Assembly (NCBI GenBank): GCA_964437945.1
Contig: CAYTJF010000040.1
Span: 1 to 29,744 of the forward strand
Direction: 5' to 3'
DNA from: Granulosicoccus sp964437945
GTDB lineage: Bacteria > Pseudomonadota > Gammaproteobacteria > Granulosicoccales > Granulosicoccaceae
DNA length: 29,744 nt
A program made the translations under genes and the position numbers. The notes beneath the pieces are model-generated. The model made no database searches. It saw only the letters and a program-made list of their open reading frames with translations, and was not told where the DNA came from. Positions 23,942-29,744 of this stretch are shown here, in pieces; position 1 is the first letter of the stretch, and every line of letters begins with the position of its first letter.

Positions 23942-25444
23942 TTACAATTTAATCCAGGCTGTTTTCAAATCGATGTACTTGTCAAATGCATGCAAAGATT
24001 TGTCGTGTCCATTGCCAGATTGCTTAACACCACCCATAGGCACGGTTACATCGGGCCCGCCGTAAGTATTAACGTGAACAACACCGGTTCGCATTGCTCG
24101 AATCATCTTGTGAGCGCGAGTCAAATCGCTGGTCCAAAGACCACCGGCCAAGCCAAAGTCGGTACTGTTGGCCAGGTCTATTGCTTCGGCTTCATTTTTA
24201 AACGTGGTCACCGCCAATACCGGACCGAAGACTTCCTTTTGAGCAACGGTATGGTGTTTTGCGACGTTGGTAATAATGGTTGGTTCCATATAATAACCGC
24301 CCGTTTCCTTTAACAGTTGTTTGCCGCCTTGATATAAAGTACCGCCCTCGATTTGCGCCGTATCAACAAACTGCAAGTTTTGGGTAAGCTGCGATGCGTT
24401 ATTAACTGCGCCTGATGTTGTGTTGATGTTTAACGGATCGCCAATGTTCATATTAGCCGCAGCGATGGCAAGTTGTGCGACAAACTCATCGTGTACTGAT
24501 TCTTCAACGAGCAAACGTGATCCGGCAACGCAAACTTGTCCGGCGTTTCGAAATATTCCCGCCGCACTAACCTTAGCGGCTGTTGGAAGATCTTTTGTAT
24601 CAGCGAAAACAATATTGGCAGATTTGCCGCCCAACTCAAGGTAGCAGCGTTTCATATTTGATTGTGCAGCAGACTCCAGTAGACGTTTACCTGTGGCACC
24701 AGACCCCGTAAATGCCACAACATCCACATCCATTGAATTTGATAGCGCTTCTCCAACAACGCTACCTTTACCTGTGACGATATTCAAAACACCTTCAGGG
24801 AGACCAGCCTCCATGGCGAGCTCACCCAGTCGAAGCAACGATAATGATGCCATCTCGGATGGTTTTAAGACAACAGAGTTTCCGATTGCCAAAGCCGGAC
24901 CCAATTTCCAGGCACCAATCATTAATGGAAAGTTCCACGGAATGATTGCCGCGACAACACCAATTGGCTCTTTGTGTATCAAGCCAAGAATATCAGGTGC
25001 CGTTGGCGCTATCTCGCCATAGAGTTTATCAATAGCTTCTGCGTAGTAACGAATGGTAGTTGCGGCAGAACCACATTCCGCCTTTAGTGCCATGCTGATT
25101 TCTGTGCCGTTGTCGCGGACACCAAGGACAGCCAGCGCCAAAGCTTCAGCCTCGATCAGGTCTGCCCATTTGTGCATGATTTTTTTTCGTGCAGCTGGCG
25201 GCATAGTGCGCCATCGTCCATCAACAAAAGCGGTTTTCGCTTTGCTAATGGCGTGTTCGGTATCGTCTTTCGTGCCGTCGACAATTGTGGTTAGCAGAGA
25301 ACCATCAATTGGCGAGATAATATCCAGGGTTTCGCCTGCACTGCCAGGCATAATTTTTCCGTCTATCAGTAGTCCACGAGGTGTCAAAGCCTGGTTACGT
25401 AGCGAGTTGATTTTTATTTGATCTAATTTGAATTGATCTGCCAT
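23942..25444 (-). CDS. NAD(P)-dependent aldehyde dehydrogenase, PuuC-like
   Basis: A 500-residue aldehyde dehydrogenase with nucleophile C305 in NAGQVCVAGSRLL, general base E270 in LELGGKSANIVFAD, and IIPWNFPLMIGAWKLGPALAIGNSVVLKPSE in the cofactor domain. The RYYAEAIDKLYGEIAPT and VPMGGVKQSGNGHDKSLHAFDKY segments resemble E. coli PuuC, which oxidises gamma-glutamyl-gamma-aminobutyraldehyde and other aminoaldehydes. The divergent aminotransferase, which could make such aldehydes, supports an amine-catabolic role; the downstream pobA leaves open a hydroxybenzaldehyde-type substrate. Start ATG at 25444. Confidence 0.88.
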   Translation of the reverse strand: MADQFKLDQIKINSLRNQALTPRGLLIDGKIMPGSAGETLDIISPIDGSLLTTIVDGTKDDTEHAISKAKTAFVDGRWRTMPPAARKKIMHKWADLIEAEALALAVLGVRDNGTEISMALKAECGSAATTIRYYAEAIDKLYGEIAPTAPDILGLIHKEPIGVVAAIIPWNFPLMIGAWKLGPALAIGNSVVLKPSEMASLSLLRLGELAMEAGLPEGVLNIVTGKGSVVGEALSNSMDVDVVAFTGSGATGKRLLESAAQSNMKRCYLELGGKSANIVFADTKDLPTAAKVSAAGIFRNAGQVCVAGSRLLVEESVHDEFVAQLAIAAANMNIGDPLNINTTSGAVNNASQLTQNLQFVDTAQIEGGTLYQGGKQLLKETGGYYMEPTIITNVAKHHTVAQKEVFGPVLAVTTFKNEAEAIDLANSTDFGLAGGLWTSDLTRAHKMIRAMRTGVVHVNTYGGPDVTVPMGGVKQSGNGHDKSLHAFDKYIDLKTAWIKL

Positions 25445-25808
25445 GAGAGACTACCTGAGGTGATTTTCGCTTCTGCGGGTCGACTGATTGGCTGAGTGTA
25501 GCTTTAACAACTTACTCATTGGTTATTCCCATTTACACGGTATCTTCTTAATCGGCTTAATCGGCTTCCGCGAATAAGTGTGCGTATAAGTCAGTGGAAA
25601 AGTTTATCGATACGTCAGGGGATTAGTTAACAGATATCTTTGCAAATTAGCGCGGTGTTGCCGTCTTAAATTGTTTAAATGCGAAGAGTGTAGACGCAAA
25701 AAGTGTCAGTATATTGACCGGAAAACGTGATTCTGTCAACATTCAAACCTGCCACGGATGCGGTTAAGCGTAGCAATTTTGCATGAATATGAATGGGTCA
25801 ATACAACG
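25445..25808. other. Divergent control region, aldehyde dehydrogenase/aminotransferase
   Basis: 364 bp between two divergent catabolic genes. It holds a 9-bp direct repeat CTTAATCGG (25547-25564) and, 90 bp before the aminotransferase ATG, TATATTGACC (25710-25719) whose TTGAC is mirrored by GTCAA at 25735-25739. TTGACC with CAACAT 17 bp downstream is a weak candidate promoter. No gene is seen. Confidence 0.5.
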
Positions 25809-27161
25809 ATGAAAAACGAAAACTTCCTTACCGCAAACAACGCTCGTCATTTATGGCACCCAATGGCGCACCCAGCGGATAGTTTGAAAAATGCACCAAA
25901 AATTATAACCGGTGGGCACGGTGTTCGAATTACCGATGTTGATGGCTCGGAAACTATTGATGCGGTTGGCGGCTTATGGAATGTGAACCTTGGTTATTCA
26001 GCAGACACGGTAAAAGAGGCCATAACCAATCAGTTACAGCAGTTACCCTACTACTCCATTTTTCGTGGTACAACCAACGATGCAATAATTGAACTGAGTT
26101 ATATGTTGCGGCAATTCTTTGAACCCGATGGTTTGTCGCGTGCGTTTTTCACCTCTGGTGGTTCTGACAGTGTTGAGATTGCGCTCAGACTTGCTCGGCA
26201 GTACCACAAAATACGCGGTGATGCCGGGCGTACAAAATATTTTTCTTTGAAAAAAGGCTACCACGGCACCCACACTGGTGGTGCATCAGTAAACGGTAAC
26301 GCTAATTTTCGTACGCAATACGAACCGTTAATGGCAGGCTGTTTTCAGATTCCGGCGCCATATACATACAGAAACCCGTTTAATGAATCCGATCCTGCAA
26401 AGCTGTCACAGTTGTGCCTGGCGGCGTTAGAAGATGAAATAGCCTTTCAAGGGCCAGGCACCATTGCCGCGTTTATTATGGAGCCGGTGCTGGGTGCTGG
26501 TGGTGTTATTGTTCCGCACAAGAGTTTTATGCCCGGTGTCAGAGCTATCTGCGATAAACACGGCATCTTGCTTATTGCCGATGAGGTCATAACTGGCTAC
26601 GGACGTACAGGTAGTTGGTCCGGTTCACGTCATTGGGGGGTAAAACCTGACTTCAGCTGCACGGCCAAAGCGATCACCAATGGATATTTTCCGTTTGGTG
26701 CGGTAATGATTTCTGATGCAGTGGCAGATGTATTTGAAAATGATGATTCTGGTAGAGCTGCTATTGGCAGTGGCTACACGTATTCAGGTCATCCAGTTGG
26801 GGCAGCAGCAGCAATTGCCTGCCTGAAGGAGACTGAAAGACTCAAAGTTAATGAGAACGCATCTGCACGTGGCAATCAAATGATGGCGGGCCTTATCGAG
26901 CTCGGGAAAAAGCACAATATAATTGGCGATGTACGTGGTGGGGAGGGTTTGATGAACGCGCTTGAACTGGTGTCTGATCAGGAAACCAAAACACCGCTTG
27001 ACCCGCAAACCATCGCAAGAATTCATAGCACGATTTATAAGCACGGGGTTATGGTTAGAGTGTCCGGACCGAATCTTATATTGTCACCACCACTGATTCT
27101 AAATTCCGATGACGTTGATCAAATTTTATCTGCACTCGATGCTGGTTTTAATGCGGCTTAA
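25809..27161 (+). CDS. PLP-dependent class III (omega) aminotransferase
   Basis: A 450-residue fold-type I aminotransferase. The PLP lysine is K287 in TAKAITNGYFPFGAV; D258 of LLIADEVITGYGRTG contacts the pyridine nitrogen; FTSGGSDSVEIALRLARQYH binds the phosphate; and LWHPMAHP plus GGLWNVNLGY near the N-terminus are typical of the omega-amino acid:pyruvate and putrescine/SpuC-like transaminases. It transfers an amino group from an amine or omega-amino acid to pyruvate, giving an aldehyde. ATG at 25809 is preferred to one at 25758 because it matches the family N-terminus; neither has a good ribosome site. UPF0261 follows 21 bp later. Confidence 0.88.
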   Translation: MKNENFLTANNARHLWHPMAHPADSLKNAPKIITGGHGVRITDVDGSETIDAVGGLWNVNLGYSADTVKEAITNQLQQLPYYSIFRGTTNDAIIELSYMLRQFFEPDGLSRAFFTSGGSDSVEIALRLARQYHKIRGDAGRTKYFSLKKGYHGTHTGGASVNGNANFRTQYEPLMAGCFQIPAPYTYRNPFNESDPAKLSQLCLAALEDEIAFQGPGTIAAFIMEPVLGAGGVIVPHKSFMPGVRAICDKHGILLIADEVITGYGRTGSWSGSRHWGVKPDFSCTAKAITNGYFPFGAVMISDAVADVFENDDSGRAAIGSGYTYSGHPVGAAAAIACLKETERLKVNENASARGNQMMAGLIELGKKHNIIGDVRGGEGLMNALELVSDQETKTPLDPQTIARIHSTIYKHGVMVRVSGPNLILSPPLILNSDDVDQILSALDAGFNAA

Positions 27162-27182
27162 CTATTTTTCAGAGAATATTTA

Positions 27183-28415
27183 ATGAGCAATAAAACCATT
27201 TTAATCGTAGGCACCTACGACACAAAAAACGACGAACTTGAATACATGGCTGAACGCATCCGTGCGTTGGGCGGCTTGGTACTGAGTATGGATATTTCCG
27301 TGCTTGGCGATCCAATAGTACCAACAGACATCTCAAAGCATGAGGTTGCGGCCGCTGCTAATAGTTCGATTCAAGCGGTTATCGACAGTGGTGATGAAAA
27401 CTCTGCAATGCAGATAATGGCAGACGGTGCGTGCAAACTAGTTAAACAACTACATACCGCAGGCAGGTTCGATGGTGTGGTTATTCTGGGCGGCACTATG
27501 GGAACCGATGTGGCGTTAGATGTTTGCCAGGCTCTGCCACTCGGTGTGCCGAAGTATGTTGTATCTACCGTATCATTCTCACCAATCATTCCACCCGAGA
27601 GGTTATCAGCGGACATTCAGATGATTTTATGGGCTGGAGGATTGTATGGATTGAACTCAGTTTGCAAGGCGTCTTTATCCCAGGCCGCAGGTGCGGTGCT
27701 CGGTGCAGCGCAAGCGGTGGAAGCACCGGTGGCAGATCGGCCGATGGTGGGTATGACGTCGTTAGGCTCTTCTTGTTTGAAGTACATGAAGTTACTTAAG
27801 CCGGCATTGGAGGCACGTGGTTATGAGGTGGCCATTTTTCATGCCACGGGTATGGGAGGCATGGCGTTTGAAAGCATTGCAGCGCAGGGTGGGTTTGTAT
27901 GCGTAATGGATTTCGCATTACCAGAGCTGGGTAATTTAATGGCAGGCTCGGTTGTTAACGGTGGGAGTGATCGCATGCTGAATGCCGGCAATGCTGGTAT
28001 CCCGCAAATTATTGCGCCTGGTTGTCTTGATTTAATTGATTTTGCTGGATGGCAAGAGATTCCTGAACAATACATAGACCGTCCGTTTCATGCACACAAC
28101 CGTTTGATCAAATCATCGGGATTAAACAGTGAAGAACGGCGCGCCACCGCTCGTGAAATGGCAAAGCGGCTCAAAGGATCGAATGCCAAAGTACACGTCG
28201 TTTTGCCTAATCATGGTATCGAGGAGTGGGATCGTCCTGGTGATGTTGCACATGACCCGGAAGCATTTGCCGATTTCTGCGACGAAATGCGAACAGTCAT
28301 GAAAGAGCCGATCGAGTTCAGTGAGATAGATTGTCACATTAACGATCAGGGATTTGCTGATAAAGCACTGGAAATTTTTGATGCCTGGGTGAGTGATGGA
28401 ATAATAAAGTCTTAA
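27183..28415 (+). CDS. UPF0261 (Tm-1-like ATP-binding) protein
   Basis: A 410-residue two-domain protein of the UPF0261 family, related to the N-terminal ATP-binding half of plant Tm-1. The N-terminal signature is ILIVGTYDTKNDELEYM, with GGTMGT at 103-108; the second domain has MTSLGSSCLKYMKLLKPALEARGYEVAIFHATGMGGMAFE and ends in DFCDEMRTVM. The biochemical role is unknown; genes of this family often stand with catabolic operons. It starts 21 bp behind the aminotransferase and is probably co-transcribed. Its stop lies 7 bp from the convergent VOC gene. The last codons recur 600 bp downstream as a remnant. Confidence 0.9.
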   Translation: MSNKTILIVGTYDTKNDELEYMAERIRALGGLVLSMDISVLGDPIVPTDISKHEVAAAANSSIQAVIDSGDENSAMQIMADGACKLVKQLHTAGRFDGVVILGGTMGTDVALDVCQALPLGVPKYVVSTVSFSPIIPPERLSADIQMILWAGGLYGLNSVCKASLSQAAGAVLGAAQAVEAPVADRPMVGMTSLGSSCLKYMKLLKPALEARGYEVAIFHATGMGGMAFESIAAQGGFVCVMDFALPELGNLMAGSVVNGGSDRMLNAGNAGIPQIIAPGCLDLIDFAGWQEIPEQYIDRPFHAHNRLIKSSGLNSEERRATAREMAKRLKGSNAKVHVVLPNHGIEEWDRPGDVAHDPEAFADFCDEMRTVMKEPIEFSEIDCHINDQGFADKALEIFDAWVSDGIIKS

Positions 28416-28422
28416 GTCCTTC

Positions 28423-28872
28423 TTATAAGGGCCGTTCGCCAATATCCTCCGCAACCAATACCTGATGTCCATCAGGGTCGCTTAATCGAATCTCTCGCTT
28501 ACCGCCCATTCGATCACCCCATCTACGCCACACATTTTCTGGTCCGCGCAACAATGGCCACGCGTGTTCATTAACAGCGGCTTCGATTGGCGATAAGTTA
28601 TCGACAAAGAGTTGTAGCATGGCTTTGGGTTCGGGCTCTGTCGATTTTGTGGTGGCAGGTACAACGTTGGGTTGATACAACATAATCTGCGCACCCCTGT
28701 GTCTTTGCAGATAAGTGAATCGCTCTTCTGGTCTTTGATAAGCGATGTCGAATCCCAGAATATCGCACCAAAAGCACAGACTGGTGGTCAGATCTTCAAC
28801 GTACAGTTCACAAACGATGGGTGCCCAGCCACCACATGGTGGTTTACCGTAGTCAATATTTCTTGTATTCAT
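28423..28872 (-). CDS. VOC-family (glyoxalase/bleomycin-resistance-like) protein
   Basis: A 149-residue protein with two beta-alpha-beta-beta-beta modules: VCELYVEDLTTSLCFWCDILGFDIAYQRPEERFTYLQ, then LQLFVDNLSPIEAAVNEH and KREIRLSDPDGHQVLVAED. The pattern near DPDGHQVLVAE is that of the vicinal oxygen chelate superfamily, which includes drug-binding proteins, glyoxalase and dioxygenases. The second His/Glu metal positions are present in part; the exact activity is not deducible. It is convergent with UPF0261 (7-bp gap) and lies between that gene and a fragment of a second UPF0261 copy. Confidence 0.8.
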   Translation of the reverse strand: MNTRNIDYGKPPCGGWAPIVCELYVEDLTTSLCFWCDILGFDIAYQRPEERFTYLQRHRGAQIMLYQPNVVPATTKSTEPEPKAMLQLFVDNLSPIEAAVNEHAWPLLRGPENVWRRWGDRMGGKREIRLSDPDGHQVLVAEDIGERPL

Positions 28873-28929
28873 AAACTCTCAGAACTTTCTTGATTGTTTT
28901 TTGTTAGGGAACAACTCCCTTTGTATATC

Positions 28930-28961
28930 GGTCAATAGTGAAACTAATTGTTATATTGACC
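28930..28961. promoter_or_regulatory. Inverted repeat upstream of the VOC gene, candidate operator
   Basis: GGTCAATA (28930-28937) and TATTGACC (28954-28961) are perfect 8-bp inverted arms separated by 16 bp, 57 bp upstream of the VOC ATG. The right arm with its left neighbours, TATATTGACC, is repeated in front of the aminotransferase at 25710-25719. A further AGGGA-ACAAC-TCCCT hairpin lies at 28906-28920. Confidence 0.5.
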
Positions 28962-28981
28962 TTTTCAACAGTTTTTTTAAT

Positions 28982-29014
28982 GCCTGGGTGAGTGATGGGA
29001 CAATAAAATCCTAG
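28982..29014 (+). pseudogene. 3'-end remnant of a second UPF0261 gene
   Basis: Eighteen identical bases at 28382-28399 and 28981-28998 (in the first copy the end of UPF0261) continue with changes that are mostly synonymous. This copy codes AWVSDGTIKS then TAG; the intact gene ends AWVSDGIIKS then TAA. Differences at Gly, Lys, Ser and stop codons are silent, which suggests it was once translated. Nothing of the rest of the gene is found upstream, only the VOC gene and its control region. Confidence 0.7.
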
Positions 29015-29060
29015 GGAATTATTCGGAGACGCCCCGGGTCATGCTTGCAATTGTTGTTTA

Positions 29061-29116
29061 TAGCAAAAGTTGCTAAATTTGTAGCATAAGCTACTATGTT
29101 GTGGCATAAGTTACCA
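29061..29116. repeat. Three phased imperfect palindromes
   Basis: TAGCAAAAGTTGCTA (29061), TAGCATAAGCTACTA (29082) and TGGCATAAGTTACCA (29102) are related 15-bp palindromes spaced 21 and 20 bp, two helical turns. This is the layout of a multi-site operator for a dimeric DNA-binding protein. Confidence 0.6.
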
Positions 29117-29363
29117 ACAATCCGAGGACCCTCGTTGCTACAAGCAGGAATGCAGAGCAAAGTTAGGTAGCTCAGATTGATATGCTGTGTTGAGCGATCG
29201 AGCGCTGGGCTAATCTCCAAAACGGTCGGTCAAATAGTAGTTATTCCAGTGGTGTTTTTGTGCTGCAACCGGCCAACACCGGCCATTCATAGCATCGAGA
29301 CCAGGTGCATATAGAGATGACAAGCTGCTACGAAGCTGACGTCCAGATCGTGTAATTGTCGTA

Positions 29364-29379
29364 GCACTTGAACAAGTGC
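29364..29379. repeat. 16-bp inverted repeat
   Basis: GCACTTGAACAAGTGC has perfect 7-bp arms around AA. It could be an operator or the stem of a small RNA hairpin; no T-tract follows on either strand. Confidence 0.5.
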
Positions 29380-29553
29380 AGTCAGGAACCTCGTGAAAAA
29401 TTTGCATTGAATAGGGTTAGTGCAGCGATGCTTATAGCGCCACTAGCGTGTAGTTTGCAGTGGTTCCAAGGCATCAGGTTTAAACCAGCGAATAAACCCA
29501 TTGAAACTACAGTGACAACTTTTGCAAATGCGAATGACGCTTAGTATAGTGTA

Positions 29554-29744
29554 CTAATTGCCGTGTGCCTCCAATAGTTTGACCGTGCTATTGTGCTCAT
29601 TTTTCTTCGCAACATCCATCGCAGTCGAAAACCGTTTGTTCTTGATTTCTGGTTTGGCACCGTTTTCCAGTAGTATTTCCAGATTCTCATTTCGTCCAAA
29701 ATAGGCGGCATCTATCAGAGCCGTGTCACCATTGATATTGGCCA
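29554..29744 (-). CDS. Ankyrin-repeat protein, C-terminal part only
   Basis: On the minus strand an open frame runs in from the window edge and ends at TAG (29554-29556). Its visible 62 residues begin ANINGDTALIDAAYFGR, continue with NENLEILLENGAKPEIKNK and end VKLLEAHGN. The GDTALIDAAYFGRNENLEILLENGA block is one full ankyrin helix-turn-helix unit (G-TALxxAAxxG...xxLLxxGA), followed by a second, degenerate one. Ankyrin repeats mediate protein binding; the function of the full protein and its start are outside the window. Confidence 0.85.
   Translation of the reverse strand, partial: ANINGDTALIDAAYFGRNENLEILLENGAKPEIKNKRFSTAMDVAKKNEHNSTVKLLEAHGN

Larger units (their letters stand above)
29015..29553. 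other. Non-coding stretch with repeated palindromes
   Basis: 539 bp without a credible gene. It contains the three palindromes at 29061-29116, the direct repeat CCGGCCA-ACA-CCGGCCA near 29258, a GGTCAAATA near 29225 similar to the VOC operator arm, and a perfect inverted repeat at 29364-29379. It may be the debris of a lost gene. Confidence 0.5.

Noticed and set aside
29210..29407. 65-codon minus-strand frame; considered as a transposase remnant
   Set aside because: No transposase motif, terminal inverted repeats or target duplication could be found; a database search could reopen this.

Overview
This window reads as chromosomal DNA of a gammaproteobacterium, probably a marine or other free-living heterotroph. 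The gene order purA, tRNA-Leu, rnr, rlmB, rpsF, rpsR, DUF2232 membrane gene, rplI, dnaB, alr is, from memory, the order seen in Pseudomonas and relatives. The genus cannot be fixed from sequence alone.

Layout. (1) 1-11.5 kb is the conserved housekeeping block: adenylosuccinate synthetase (5' end cut by the window), a YieH-like HAD phosphatase, a tRNA-Leu(CAG) on the minus strand trailed by a tandem array carrying pieces of its own 3' half, RNase R with a very long lysine-rich tail, RlmB, the rpsF-rpsR-DUF2232-rplI ribosomal operon, replicative helicase DnaB and alanine racemase. (2) 11.6-13.4 kb holds the 7Fe ferredoxin FdxA (minus) and GalU (plus), the latter ending at a good intrinsic terminator. 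(3) 13.4-17.1 kb has an FAD/GcvT fusion dehydrogenase of the dimethylglycine/sarcosine type, divergent from an MFS transporter. (4) 17.3-19.6 kb is a LemA-TPM-TPM envelope operon on the minus strand. (5) 19.7-22.6 kb holds the ABC-F protein YheS, a small predicted outer-membrane protein and a DUF2970 protein. (6) 22.7-28.9 kb is a catabolic and accessory region: PobA (4-hydroxybenzoate hydroxylase) and a PuuC-like aldehyde dehydrogenase on the minus strand, divergent from a class III aminotransferase and a UPF0261 (Tm-1-like) protein on the plus strand, then a VOC-family protein on the minus strand. (7) 28.9-29.74 kb is mostly non-coding, rich in inverted repeats, with a leftover fragment of a second UPF0261 gene and, at the very edge, the C-terminal end of an ankyrin-repeat protein on the minus strand.

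How the parts fit. The first block serves translation, RNA decay, replication and cell-wall precursors. The catabolic region could form acids from amines by transamination followed by aldehyde oxidation, and PobA feeds protocatechuate to ring cleavage. The most unusual structure is the array downstream of tRNA-Leu: 96-97 bp units each carrying the 3'-terminal 24 nt and a variable-arm-like hairpin of the adjacent tRNA. It resembles in layout the repeats behind E. coli tyrT. A 100-N assembly gap lies inside it, so the true copy number is unknown.
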